Source: CAYTKU01 sp964550845
GTDB lineage: Bacteria; Patescibacteriota; Patescibacteriia; Magasanikbacterales; UBA922
DNA: 64,000 nt
Direction: 5' to 3'
NCBI GenBank assembly: GCA_964550845.1
Contig: CAZKAD010000001.1
Coordinates: 186,001 to 250,000 of the forward strand
The notes under the pieces were generated by a model. It saw nothing but the letters and a program-made list of their open reading frames with translations, had not been told where the DNA came from and searched no databases. A program made the position numbers and the translations under genes. This document shows positions 1-8,203 of the stretch, piece by piece (the first letter of the stretch is position 1; each line of letters opens with the position of its first letter).

Positions 1-123
1 CGATTTCGGTCTTGACCTCGACTTTGAGCGCCTTGACCTCGACTTTGAGCGCCTTGACCTCGACTTTGACTTTGCTTTCGATTTCGGTCTTGACTTCGAC
101 CTTGAGCGTCTTGTGGCGGGCAT
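1..123 (-). CDS. SR/KS-rich basic protein, N-terminal part (runs off left edge)
   Basis: An open frame starts at the ATG complementary to 121-123 and stays open to the window edge (41 codons). Apart from the first four residues (MPAT) it is almost only Ser, Arg and Lys with a few Pro, in alternating SR/KS dipeptides and a repeated RRSKSRS block. The DNA shows this as a near-tandem repeat (cttgacctcgactttgagcg). Such composition is typical of nucleic-acid-binding, protamine-like or SR-domain proteins; a role in genome packaging or RNA binding is inference. The fragment could also be the N-terminal tail of a larger protein. No promoter octamer is seen in front. Confidence 0.6.
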   Translation of the reverse strand, partial: MPATRRSRSKSRPKSKAKSKSRSRRSKSRSRRSKSRSRPKS

Positions 124-181
124 TTCTTTTTGCTCTGTGAAAAATATAAAATTTTATTTCGGTAAATTCAAATTCATTCTT

Positions 182-205
182 TTTTACTCTTCTCGAAGAG
201 TAAAA
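182..205. terminator. Hairpin, loop CTCG
   Basis: TTTTACTCTT and AAGAGTAAAA form a perfect 10-bp stem around CTCG. It lies just past the stop of the leftward gene ending at 217. Confidence 0.6.
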
Positions 206-216
206 TTATTTTCCCA

Positions 217-585
217 TTATAAGTTATCTTGCGTTACAACCATTCGAAAGGTGCGGAGGTAATGAACATATTGATCAAATTTTTGTCCGTTTGAAACATC
301 GACTAACATTTGTTTCCACTTATCCATCTCGACTTTATTTGGGGCTTTCTTAACCCTGCTGAATAACCAAGAATTCGAATAACGGATTGACAGCAATTCA
401 CGAGCAAGCTTCATTGCAGTTCCTATTTGTTCAGGTAATTTCCCTGGATAATAATTGAGATGAATTTGAATCGCCACATCATCAAGTTCGGCCCATTTGT
501 TTGGCTCAGACTTTAGGAGAGTATAAAATTGATCATCGTCAGAGTTGGGATCACCAACATTGGAATTGCGATTGCGATTGCCCAT
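217..585 (-). CDS. Hypothetical protein, family A member 1
   Basis: A 122-aa protein counted from the ATG at 585; an upstream ATG at 615 would add ten residues but overlaps a dispersed repeat copy. It shares the block DDQFYTLLK with the next two genes (SDDLFYSKVK and EDDIFFSTLK), each followed by a helical, charged region, so the three look like an old local gene family. The start MGNRN puts Gly at position 2, but residue 6 is Arg, so myristoylation is doubtful here. No known domain is recognised. Confidence 0.65.
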   Translation of the reverse strand: MGNRNRNSNVGDPNSDDDQFYTLLKSEPNKWAELDDVAIQIHLNYYPGKLPEQIGTAMKLARELLSIRYSNSWLFSRVKKAPNKVEMDKWKQMLVDVSNGQKFDQYVHYLRTFRMVVTQDNL

Positions 586-660
586 TTTTGAAGGAGGGGA
601 AAGGGGTTTAACCAATTCAAAAAGTCTTTCGGACGTTTAAACTATTTTCTTTCCTTCGAA

Positions 661-1038
661 ATGGACACTCAAACGTTCAATAGCGATGATCTCTTCTATT
701 CAAAAGTAAAAGAACAACAAAAGATTGTAGATTATATAGAAAGTTTGATTTCCGCATACTTTTCAAAAGATGACAAAAATAAAAGAGAATGTTTGGGAAA
801 TCATCTTCATGATATAGCATTACGAATTAATCCTCAATCGTTGAATGATGAACTAACCAGATGTATTGCAACATTTACAAGAGGAATTCGCAGTCATCAG
901 CCAAATAGAAAAAGAAAAGCTCCTGAGAAGATGGATGAATACGATGGACTTTTTGTAATCATAAGTGCAAAGGAATATATTCCACCTGGCGCTTTAGTGT
1001 CAATTCAAAAACTACAATCTTTGTTGAAGAAGGATTAA
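661..1038 (+). CDS. Hypothetical protein, family A member 2
   Basis: A 125-aa protein that diverges from the leftward family member; the two starts are 75 nt apart with one dispersed repeat between them. Its N-terminal block SDDLFYSKVK matches the other family members. The middle is helical and contains a basic patch (NRKRKAP) that could be a nuclear localisation signal. Function unknown. The downstream 170 nt to the next gene are AT-rich and carry no gene. Confidence 0.65.
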   Translation: MDTQTFNSDDLFYSKVKEQQKIVDYIESLISAYFSKDDKNKRECLGNHLHDIALRINPQSLNDELTRCIATFTRGIRSHQPNRKRKAPEKMDEYDGLFVIISAKEYIPPGALVSIQKLQSLLKKD

Positions 1039-1207
1039 TTTGTTTTTTTTTACCAGAATTTATTGAGGAATTAACGTTGATAAGATTATTTCGTCTAGTT
1101 ACAGGCTGAAGAAAAAAATTATTTTTTTTACCTATTTTTATAGCTAAAAATTTTTACACAAAGAATTTGGGTTAAACCGTACTGAAACATTACGAAACCT
1201 CCGCGCC

Positions 1208-1678
1208 ATGGGAAATCAAACTTCAAACATCAAAAAATTTACAGAAGATGACATCTTCTTTTCGACATTGAAAGCGAATAAAGATAAGCTAACATCAATC
1301 AGAAAAATATTAACTCGATTGTTTACACCTAAAGACAAACAAGAAGCTTTCTTGGCTTTAAACAAATTGGATAAAATTCGAAAATTGCCATATGTGGTAT
1401 TTACAAGAAATCAAGAACAGGTAGCATCGGAAGTAGAGATAGTAGTATCAAAACTCACCAAACTTCCTCTAGTTGATTCAAATGAAAAAAGATTGAGCTG
1501 TATCTTTATGGCAAAAGAAGCAAGTGAAATTTTACAGTCAATTTCAGACAACAATGAAATAGTTAAAACTTCTGGTTCCATGGATAGTTTCAGAGAAACA
1601 CTTCTTGATATTTCGACAATGTCAATTAATGTATTCAATTGGATAAATATCCAATGTTTGGAACTAATCTTAGAATAA
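1208..1678 (+). CDS. Hypothetical protein, family A member 3, possible N-myristoylation
   Basis: A 156-aa protein beginning MGNQTS, which fits the MGxxxS N-myristoylation consensus. The following EDDIFFSTLK block ties it to the two preceding genes. The rest is mainly helical with no recognised domain. It ends 41 nt before the glycosyltransferase start in the same direction. Membrane association through a lipid anchor is an inference from the N-terminus only. Confidence 0.65.
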   Translation: MGNQTSNIKKFTEDDIFFSTLKANKDKLTSIRKILTRLFTPKDKQEAFLALNKLDKIRKLPYVVFTRNQEQVASEVEIVVSKLTKLPLVDSNEKRLSCIFMAKEASEILQSISDNNEIVKTSGSMDSFRETLLDISTMSINVFNWINIQCLELILE

Positions 1679-1719
1679 TCTTTAAAATTGATCCCTCCTT
1701 TCTCCATCTTCTTTCAAAG

Positions 1720-2970
1720 ATGTCGTCACCAATTTATTGTATCACCTTCAATCCGTCAGTCCCAATGGACCGGGATTATAACTGTGATGCGTTTACTGTC
1801 TTTGGAATTCGAGTGGCGAAAATGCTCATCCGAAAAGGCAAACGAGTGATTTTGTTTGGTTTGGGTGCGAAAAATCCGGTTCCAGAAGCAACGTATTACA
1901 ACGTGATTGATGATTTTCCACTTGCAAGTGATTATTACAATCTTCCTCGAAATCTTTGTTACACAATTAAATCAGAGGAAGAATTGAAACATTCTTCTGA
2001 AAGAACTCGAAAGTACACCGAAGGAGTGAATGAGCTGACTGATAAATTGCTTTCTGGCGAACTTTTCTTTCTTCACAGTTATCTCCCTCCAGAGAATTTC
2101 ATCCGAAATCCATCTGACTGGGATCGTTTTTGTATTAATCGAAGATATCCTTGTATTACCTTGATGCAAATGGGTGGATCCTTTTGGACTGATCCAGAAA
2201 CAAGTATCTTTTGTTCTCGTGCTCATTGGGCTTGTCATCACTATCAACTCTTTTGGGATCAAAAACTTCCCGTCGGAGTGAATGGAAAAAAGAGCGGAAC
2301 TTTTCGAAGTTACATCCATCCTCCTTTCTTCGATCCATCTGAATACATCTATTCCGAAGAAGAACGCAAATATTATTTGTATCTTGGACGAATTCAAAAA
2401 GGAAAAGGATTCTTTACTTTTCTCGAAGCAGTTCAACAATTACCAGATCTTTCATTCAAAGTTGGTGCTCCTTATCAAACGATTGTTGAAAATTCTCGAG
2501 AAATGTTACACATTGTCGACGAAGGGAAAACCACCAATCTTCCGATTTCCAGGAAAGATGGGAAAGTCTTTTTGACTGATTATCCAAACGTTGAACTGCT
2601 TGGTTATCTTAACGGTGAACAACGTGCAAAGGTTTTGTCTGAAACCAAAATGCTGATTCAACCAAGTCAATATCACGAACCATTCGGGTTTAATGTAATT
2701 GAAGCTTATTTTTCTGGGACTGAAGTTTTGACTTCAGATTTGGGCAATTTTCGTGAAATTGTTCCTCAAGGATTGGGGAAGAGTGCACGCGCGGCTACCG
2801 TCGAACAAATGATTAAGCACATTCAATTGAAGGAGAAAGATCCAGATCAACAAACAGCCAGTCGATTATGTCGGCAATTTGCGTTTAAGTTTGCCGACCA
2901 AAATTGTGAAGATTCATTCCTTGAACTGTTGGAAGAGATGTACCAAAATTTGACCGTGAAATCAAAGTAA
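1720..2970 (+). CDS. GT-B glycosyltransferase (GT4-like)
   Basis: A 416-aa protein counted from the ATG at 1720, chosen because an earlier ATG at 1639 would overlap the preceding gene. The second half carries the classic GT-B nucleotide-sugar domain: YLGRIQKGKG at the domain entry and EPFGFNVIE (about residues 320-328), the E-x7-E motif of family 4-type retaining glycosyltransferases. The N-terminal half is less conserved but matches the size of an acceptor domain. No signal peptide or membrane segment is visible. Giant viruses often glycosylate their own fibres; the collagen-like proteins in this window are plausible targets, but that link is inference. Confidence 0.88.
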   Translation: MSSPIYCITFNPSVPMDRDYNCDAFTVFGIRVAKMLIRKGKRVILFGLGAKNPVPEATYYNVIDDFPLASDYYNLPRNLCYTIKSEEELKHSSERTRKYTEGVNELTDKLLSGELFFLHSYLPPENFIRNPSDWDRFCINRRYPCITLMQMGGSFWTDPETSIFCSRAHWACHHYQLFWDQKLPVGVNGKKSGTFRSYIHPPFFDPSEYIYSEEERKYYLYLGRIQKGKGFFTFLEAVQQLPDLSFKVGAPYQTIVENSREMLHIVDEGKTTNLPISRKDGKVFLTDYPNVELLGYLNGEQRAKVLSETKMLIQPSQYHEPFGFNVIEAYFSGTEVLTSDLGNFREIVPQGLGKSARAATVEQMIKHIQLKEKDPDQQTASRLCRQFAFKFADQNCEDSFLELLEEMYQNLTVKSK

Positions 2971-3362
2971 AAAATTTACAATCTCCAGAGAGATTATAGA
3001 TTTTAAATGTTCTATTTAATTTACTTAATTATCAAGAATGATTACAGATCGATCAAATCAATATTAATTGAACAATATTATTTTAATCAATTCATAATCA
3101 TTCTCGATAATTAAGTAAATCAAAATCGGGAAATTTAATCATTCTTGACAAATGATTAAATTTGAAATTTTGAATAAAGTTCAAAAAATAAATCAATTTT
3201 CGGAATTTTTTTCCGAAGAGAGTAATACTTAAGGTCTTGGAATCTCTTTTGGGACTTTCAAATCAAAACCATCTTAAATCGTTTAACGTCCCTTAAAAAT
3301 AAAATGATTTTCTTTCTTTACCGCCGAGGAAAAGATATTTATCTTTGATTCTTCTCTTTCCG
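2971..3362. other. 392-nt intergenic region with inverted repeats
   Basis: No gene is seen. The stretch is very AT-rich. It holds a large inverted repeat (3019-3044 with 3095-3120) and, just after it, a smaller one (TTTAATCATT...AATGATTAAA, about 3135-3161) that reuses the same TAATCATTCT word. Confidence 0.6.
3019..3120. repeat. 26-bp inverted repeat, 50-nt spacer
   Basis: The left arm (3019-3044) and the reverse complement of the right arm (3095-3120) differ at one base. The arms read ATTTACTTAATTATC then AGAATGATTA or its G variant. It is much larger than the gene-end hairpins elsewhere in the window and lies downstream of the glycosyltransferase. Confidence 0.7.
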
Positions 3363-4205
3363 ATGATTCCTTTCCATCCGATTAACCCCTCATTATGTCG
3401 ATCATTTGTCGATAGCTTCGATCTCTCAATTCGACACGCACAAATGCAACGGATTCTTCGACGAAGAGTATTTGAAGAAAGTCTCAAGTTAAGTCCTTGT
3501 GAACAAATGATTTATCAATTAGTTGAATTTGGAATCAATAGAATTGAATTTAAACCCAATCTCAGCAAGGACACAAAAGAAAGAGCGATTAGTTATATTT
3601 GGGATGGAATTTTACCCATTCTTGAACTTTCATTTCCAATAATGGAAAATGTTCCAGAAAAAGATCCTGGTCATCAAGTCGGATTAAAATATCAATCTCT
3701 TTCCGATGAAGGAAAAATTGAAGCTCAAATCGAGATGGTTGCCGAATTTAAATCAACGTCATTGGCAGCTGATAAAATTGGACATCTCATCGCCACGATG
3801 AGTATCTTATGCTCGATGAATGGCCATCTTTTATCACCAAATTTCTTTCCCGACGAAGGATATCTATTATTTGAATCTTTGATTGACAAAATGGTGGAAG
3901 CGACTTTTCTTGATTCAAATTATACACGGCGCCCAATTGCGATGTTACAAAAAGAAAAACCACTTGAATATTGGCTCTCTCCAGTTGAACGAAGAGTAGC
4001 TGATGTAATCGCGGAAGAATTGAAGATTCCTCTGATCCATGAAAATCTCGAATATTTTCCGGTCTTTGGGTTTGAGACATCAGAAGATCTTCGTTTAATG
4101 ATCCTTTATTTAAGCTCGCTTGAGAGAGCGAAAGGGAATTCTGGGATATGTGAAAAGATTTCATCACGATGCGAAAGGTTTCTACGTCCCTTAAGGACTG
4201 GTTAA
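3363..4205 (+). CDS. Hypothetical protein ending inside a dispersed repeat
   Basis: A 280-aa protein counted from the first ATG (3363). It is mostly helical, without a recognised domain. Its last codons (LRPLRTG and the stop) are written by the first copy of a three-copy dispersed repeat, so the repeat supplies the stop codon (TAA of GGTTAAAC). The natural C-terminus may therefore have been replaced. Function unknown. Confidence 0.6.
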   Translation: MIPFHPINPSLCRSFVDSFDLSIRHAQMQRILRRRVFEESLKLSPCEQMIYQLVEFGINRIEFKPNLSKDTKERAISYIWDGILPILELSFPIMENVPEKDPGHQVGLKYQSLSDEGKIEAQIEMVAEFKSTSLAADKIGHLIATMSILCSMNGHLLSPNFFPDEGYLLFESLIDKMVEATFLDSNYTRRPIAMLQKEKPLEYWLSPVERRVADVIAEELKIPLIHENLEYFPVFGFETSEDLRLMILYLSSLERAKGNSGICEKISSRCERFLRPLRTG

Positions 4206-4253
4206 ACGTCCCTTGAGGACTGGTTAAACGTCCCTTGAGGACTGGTTAAACAT
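4187..4253. repeat. Dispersed palindromic repeat, three tandem copies
   Basis: Three units of about 22 nt of the form GGTTAAACGTCCCTTGAGGA followed by CT. Each unit has a small palindromic core (GTCC...GGAC). The first copy overlaps the end of the preceding gene. Confidence 0.85.
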
Positions 4254-4307
4254 ATATCAAAGTTTTCGATTGAATAAATTCAATCGAATTTTTCTTGAAG
4301 AGACTGG

Positions 4308-4910
4308 TTATCCTCTCACTCCCAGTGACCATTGTTCAATCAAATATGAATGGAATGCTTTAAGTTTAAGCGTGTACTTATCGTTCGATTTCAGACAATC
4401 GACATCTTTGTTGAAATAATGGACATAAATGGTTTGATTTTCCATTTCGATTGATGAAATTGATGAAGCTGGAACAAGTTTGCCCAACAAATTCACCAAT
4501 CTTGGATAAGTTCGCAACATTTCATTGATCTTATCTTGTTCAATCTCCTTTGAAATAGATTCAAAGATGACTTCAGAAAGTTTGACATTTGTATGTTGTT
4601 CGAGAATCTCCATCGTAATTTCCTTGAAAAAGGTGTCGTCACTCAAGTCAAGTAAATCAAAAAGTTGATTTTTATTCTCAGAATTAATTGTCTTCATCAA
4701 GATTGTATATTCTTCGGCAAGAGTTTGGAGAGAAGCTACCCCATTAATCCCGGATGGGGTATTTTTCGCGAGTTTAACTTCACTATTCACCAATGTAGAC
4801 ATTTTTTTCTCCCATTCATCGACCTGAGCCTTCATCAACCGGAGTTGAATTGATGATGAAATTGTTTCTCGAGCAGTCTTAACTGAAACTGAAGGGAAAT
4901 TTGAATTCAT
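4308..4910 (-). CDS. Hypothetical protein
   Basis: A 200-aa protein with a Ser/Thr-rich N-terminus, a charged helical middle (VDEWEKKMSTL) and a C-terminal part rich in beta-prone residues. No known domain, signal peptide or membrane segment is seen. It is transcribed leftward toward the repeat cluster at 4187. A degenerate copy of the dispersed repeat (CGTCCCTTCGGGA) lies upstream at about 4951. Confidence 0.6.
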   Translation of the reverse strand: MNSNFPSVSVKTARETISSSIQLRLMKAQVDEWEKKMSTLVNSEVKLAKNTPSGINGVASLQTLAEEYTILMKTINSENKNQLFDLLDLSDDTFFKEITMEILEQHTNVKLSEVIFESISKEIEQDKINEMLRTYPRLVNLLGKLVPASSISSIEMENQTIYVHYFNKDVDCLKSNDKYTLKLKAFHSYLIEQWSLGVRG

Positions 4911-5035
4911 TGGAGTTTTAGCTAATTTTTAAACGTCTCTTTAAGATTGATTCCGTCCCTTCGGGAGTTGAAGTTTGATTCCTTTCTTTTGAGAAGGGAA
5001 TCAATTTTTATGTAACGTACCAATTTCAAAAAAAT

Positions 5036-5070
5036 AATATCTTTCTCTTTTCTCCGCAGAGAAAGATATT
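5036..5070. terminator. Hairpin, 12-bp stem
   Basis: AATATCTTTCTC pairs perfectly with GAGAAAGATATT around an 11-nt loop. It lies about 90 nt past the stop of the leftward nuclease-like gene; the paralogue at 7066 has an equivalent hairpin. Confidence 0.6.
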
Positions 5071-5158
5071 TATTAATTTACAACTTTGTATGTTGTTGAA
5101 AAAAGTCGACAAGTAGTTTAGATTTTTCCAAAAAAGGAGTTTCAGAAATCCATTTTCT

Positions 5159-5755
5159 TCATTTAATAGGAGTTTCGATTTGATCAAAGGTAGAAAATGT
5201 ATATCCATTTGCATGATAAGGAATCTTATCAATAAAAGTAATGATATCAATAAGATCTCCTTGATCTTTATCAAACAACCATAGTTGGTAAGGATTTGTT
5301 TTCGAAATAGCCTCTTGTTTAGCTTTGATCTCCTTAAAGTGACTTTTAAAGACTCCGTAGCACTTCACTTCTATAATGAGATCTCCAATCTGAAAATCAG
5401 GATTATAAGTCCTTACTTTTCCTTTATAGTTATAGATCACGCCATGGGGCTGGTATATATTGTCTGGAGAAAATATAGGTCCATTATATAATTTTGACTT
5501 AATTTTTCCAGTTAAAATATGGATTGCTTTCTTCTCCGAAGCATTTACGACCCCGGTTATAGATATTGACAACTTTGTTGCTGCTAAGTTTAGTTCTTTT
5601 TCGACTCGGTTAACCAAGTCGAAAAATTCTTTAACGGTTTTAGTTATTGGCATCGACGGAGATTGTTGTCTCTTATTTTCATCTTGTTTAATTATACGCT
5701 TATCACACTCTTCAGAAAGAAGCTGAAAATCTTGTAAAATAGAAAGTAACGCCAT
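5159..5755 (-). CDS. PD-(D/E)XK nuclease-like protein, copy 1
   Basis: A 198-aa protein. The start at 5755 is chosen because MALLSILQDF...SEECDK aligns with the start of the paralogue at 7839 (MAYASILNLQ...SEECDK), and because a promoter octamer lies 47 nt upstream. The C-terminal half shows a restriction-endonuclease-like core: YNPDF (PD at residues 119-120) and IIEVK (EVK at 129-131), fitting PD-x8-ExK. The conserved block IYQPH...Y precedes it and LWLFDKDQGDLIDI follows. The middle (VNRVEKELN) is helical. A DNA-cleaving role is inferred from the motif; target and partner are unknown. Confidence 0.75.
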   Translation of the reverse strand: MALLSILQDFQLLSEECDKRIIKQDENKRQQSPSMPITKTVKEFFDLVNRVEKELNLAATKLSISITGVVNASEKKAIHILTGKIKSKLYNGPIFSPDNIYQPHGVIYNYKGKVRTYNPDFQIGDLIIEVKCYGVFKSHFKEIKAKQEAISKTNPYQLWLFDKDQGDLIDIITFIDKIPYHANGYTFSTFDQIETPIK

Positions 5756-5802
5756 TCTTCTTTGTGTATTGCGAAATATCGATTTATCTTTCGTTAAAAT
5801 AA

Positions 5803-5810
5803 TCAATTTT
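5803..5810 (-). promoter_or_regulatory. AAAATTGA promoter-like octamer
   Basis: TCAATTTT on the plus strand, 47 nt before the nuclease start at 5755. Its TGA is also the stop codon of the upstream VWA gene. The 22-nt context is nearly the same as at the paralogue's octamer (7914). Confidence 0.6.
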
Positions 5811-6816
5811 GAATCAATCCTTTCTTTTTGAAATATGAATATTGATCGGGAATCTCCATAAACATTTGAACTGCCAAATCAACATCGGGATGACTTGATC
5901 TCTCGAGATCAGGAAGGAGATTGGCCAAATAAACAGATTGCCAGTTATCAACATTTCCAAGTGGTTCATCATCAAGAATTCTCATATCTCTCCATTTATC
6001 TTTGGGATCTTTTGGATTGCTTCCATCTCCAACCCCAACAAAGACGACTGACAAGGGTATCTTCGACAGTTCTTTGAGTTTTTGTCTCGTTGATTCAAGA
6101 TCATTGATACATCCATCTCCAATGATGATCAAAATGTGATATTCCATTGTTTTTGAGACAATTTGCCGAGCCCATTCAAGGACTGGAGTAAATTGAGTAT
6201 CTCCTGAAAGACCAAAATTTTTGACTGCCGATTCATATTCTGAAATTACTTCTGAAATTCCGTGACAAATTCTTCCATCGTGAAATAGTTGATGAACATA
6301 CGGATCTTCTGTCTTTCGTTGATGACCAAAAATGCACAACGGAATCAGTTTGTCATCATCAAATTGTTCAAGTTGTTTTCCGGCGACTGACAAAACATAT
6401 TGATAAGGATTCAATTGTTTCATCAAGTCTTTCGAGGCTTCAATTTCATCTGGTTCAAATGAGAGTGATCGAGCGAACGATTGACTCCGTTGAAGTCCTT
6501 CGGGACGTTGAAGTCCTTCGGGACGTTGAATCGGTACGTAAGCATTTCCTTCTTCAGGAGTTTTGTTTTCAGTCTCAATTGGAAGAGTAGATAAATGATG
6601 AAGACATTTCTTCCCGAAAGTTTGTTCACCTTGATATTGATTCGACTTGGTAAAGTCAATTGCAAAGAGAAGATTGCATTTTTCGAGACCAGCTTGTCGA
6701 AGAGCTTGAGTAAATTGTTCGTTTGTTTCATATTGATCAAAGATTCGTTTACTGTCGCCTCGTTGATCAAGTGCGCGAGGAGACTGATGTGTTCCTTCTG
6801 ACCATTTGCAGCCCAT
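5803..6816 (-). CDS. Copine/RGLG-type VWA protein, probably N-myristoylated
   Basis: A 337-aa protein. The N-terminus MGCKWS fits the N-myristoylation consensus (Gly2, Ser6), with Cys3 a possible palmitoylation site. From about residue 47 it follows the copine-type von Willebrand A domain found in plant RGLG ubiquitin ligases: LLFAIDFTKSN (MIDAS DxTxSN, residues 54-59), then LHHL, NPYQ, DDDKLIPLCIFG, FTPVLEWA, YHILIIIGDG and PLSVVFVGVGDG. RGLG proteins have a C-terminal RING, which is absent here. A loop between LHHL and NPYQ is expanded and contains RPEGLQ twice, encoded by two 18-nt copies of the dispersed repeat. Likely a membrane-bound, metal-dependent adaptor; host partner unknown. Confidence 0.85.
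   Translation of the reverse strand: MGCKWSEGTHQSPRALDQRGDSKRIFDQYETNEQFTQALRQAGLEKCNLLFAIDFTKSNQYQGEQTFGKKCLHHLSTLPIETENKTPEEGNAYVPIQRPEGLQRPEGLQRSQSFARSLSFEPDEIEASKDLMKQLNPYQYVLSVAGKQLEQFDDDKLIPLCIFGHQRKTEDPYVHQLFHDGRICHGISEVISEYESAVKNFGLSGDTQFTPVLEWARQIVSKTMEYHILIIIGDGCINDLESTRQKLKELSKIPLSVVFVGVGDGSNPKDPKDKWRDMRILDDEPLGNVDNWQSVYLANLLPDLERSSHPDVDLAVQMFMEIPDQYSYFKKKGLIQN
6489..6524. repeat. Dispersed repeat inside a gene, two 18-nt units
   Basis: Two identical units GTTGAAGTCCTTCGGGAC sit in frame in the VWA gene and encode RPEGLQ twice. The unit has lost 4 nt relative to the intergenic 22-nt form, which keeps the frame. Confidence 0.85.
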
Positions 6817-6880
6817 TTTTCTCGAGGAGAAAACTTTTGTTAATCACTTTTTCGGAACGGAAAAACGAAGGAAAAAGTGA

Positions 6881-6990
6881 GAAAAATGGAAAAAACGGTT
6901 GTTATTTGAGTCTTGTTCAAGACTCGAATAAGGAGGATAAATCGGGTTTTTTCCATTTGATGGGTAGTCAATCAGAAATTTTTTTGACAC
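6881..6990 (+). repeat. 110-bp non-coding module, copy A
   Basis: Shares GAAAAATGGAAAAAACGG, GATAAATCGGGTTTTTT and GATGGGTAGTCAATCAGAAA in order with copies at 8049 and 8204. Copy A contains a near-perfect hairpin (TTATTTGAGTCTTG, TT, CAAGACTCGAATAA). No coding potential is evident. Confidence 0.85.
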
Positions 6991-7021
6991 TTAAGAATAT
7001 AAAAACTCCAGAAAAATAAAA

Positions 7022-7060
7022 GAATATTGTTCTCTTTTTTCTCCATAGAGAACAATATTC
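7022..7060. terminator. Hairpin, 13-bp stem
   Basis: GAATATTGTTCTC pairs perfectly with GAGAACAATATTC around a 13-nt loop, directly past the stop of the leftward gene ending at 7066. Confidence 0.65.
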
Positions 7061-7065
7061 GAAAA

Positions 7066-7839
7066 TTAATTGATTTTTGTATGTTGATGAAAAAAGTCTT
7101 GAAGATTTTTAGCCTTTTCCAAGGGTGGAATTTTAGAAATCCATTCTTTCCATTTTTCGGGAGTTTTTATGCCCTTAAATGTGGATAATTGATGTCCATT
7201 CGAATGATAAGGAATTCCATTAATATAGGTGAGAATGTCGATTAAGTCTCCTTGATCTTTATCAAAAAGCCACACTTGAAAAGGTTGTGTTTTTGAGATA
7301 GTTTCATGTTTGACTTTAATTTTTCCACCGTGCAGAAATGTTTTGCAACATTTTACTTCGATAACAAGATTGCCGATGAGAAAATCGGGATTGTATGTTT
7401 TTGTTTCATTCTGATATTTATACATCACAGCATGAGGCTGGTAAATATCGGTAAGAGCAAATATCGGTCCTTTGTAAAATTCCGATGTACTTTGTCCAGT
7501 CAAAATATCAATAGTTTTCCTCTCAGAAGCATTAGCTAATTTAGTTAATGTAATTGGTAATTTTGACTTGGTAAAATTCAATTCTTTTTCAACTTGGTTA
7601 ACTAAGTTGAAAAATTGTTTGACTGATTTGGTGACTGATTTCGTTACGTGTGTCACCGACTTTTCCATTGTTGTCATTGTTATTGTCATTATTACTGTCG
7701 TTATTGTTTCTTTGTCCGATTCGGTGACCGATTTGGTAACCGATTTTGTTACATGTGTTATGTTCTGACGAGTATTTTCGTTATTTTTATCACATTCTTC
7801 AGAGAGATTTTGAAGATTTAAAATAGAAGCGTATGCCAT
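7066..7839 (-). CDS. PD-(D/E)XK nuclease-like protein, copy 2
   Basis: A 257-aa paralogue of the protein at 5159. The nuclease core is kept: YNPDF (PD at 151-152) and VIEVK (EVK at 161-163), plus IYQPH and the VWLFDKDQGDLIDI block. Between the N-terminus and the conserved VNQVEKELN helix lies a 45-residue insertion of THVTKSVTKSV-like repeats. The C-terminal tail is longer than in copy 1 and ends in a hydrophilic segment. Repeat modules lie upstream (8049, 8204) and downstream (6881) of it. Activity is inferred from the motif only. Confidence 0.78.
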   Translation of the reverse strand: MAYASILNLQNLSEECDKNNENTRQNITHVTKSVTKSVTESDKETITTVIMTITMTTMEKSVTHVTKSVTKSVKQFFNLVNQVEKELNFTKSKLPITLTKLANASERKTIDILTGQSTSEFYKGPIFALTDIYQPHAVMYKYQNETKTYNPDFLIGNLVIEVKCCKTFLHGGKIKVKHETISKTQPFQVWLFDKDQGDLIDILTYINGIPYHSNGHQLSTFKGIKTPEKWKEWISKIPPLEKAKNLQDFFHQHTKIN

Positions 7840-7913
7840 TAATCTTATCTAAGGAAAAGATTGACTGTGGTGCCGTGTAGATCGAAAAAATCGGTTATAT
7901 TTCGATAAAATAA

Positions 7914-7921
7914 TCAATTTT
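7914..7921 (-). promoter_or_regulatory. AAAATTGA promoter-like octamer
   Basis: 74 nt before the ATG at 7839. The surrounding 22 nt differ by one base from the context of the octamer at 5803, so promoter and gene were duplicated together. Confidence 0.6.
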
Positions 7922-8048
7922 CTCAATTGTATATTGAATATTGTATATCTGTGCGAAGTAACTTTTTCTGAAAATTTTTTCGGCGGAGAAAACGTTCATT
8001 TTGATTGGAAATGGGAGACTTTTCAACAAAAAACGATGGGAAAACGAT

Positions 8049-8157
8049 GAAAAATGGAAAAAACGGTTGTTATTTGCCCCTTGAAGCAGACTCAAATAAG
8101 CAGGATAAATCGGGTTTTTTCAGTTTGATGGGTAGTCAATCAGAAATTTTTTTGACA
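8049..8157 (+). repeat. 110-bp non-coding module, copy B
   Basis: Nearly identical to copy A over its 3' half (GATAAATCGGG to TTTTTTTGACA). The central hairpin is degenerate, with only the TTATTTG and CAAATAA ends kept. Confidence 0.85.
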
Positions 8158-8203
8158 TGAAAATGATCGTTTTCGATCGGAAAAATGATTGAAAAAAGGA
8201 AGA

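Noticed and set aside
5026..5274. Leftward 82-aa hydrophobic frame
   Set aside because: It overlaps the 3' end of the nuclease gene and the hairpin at 5036 in another frame, and has no independent support.
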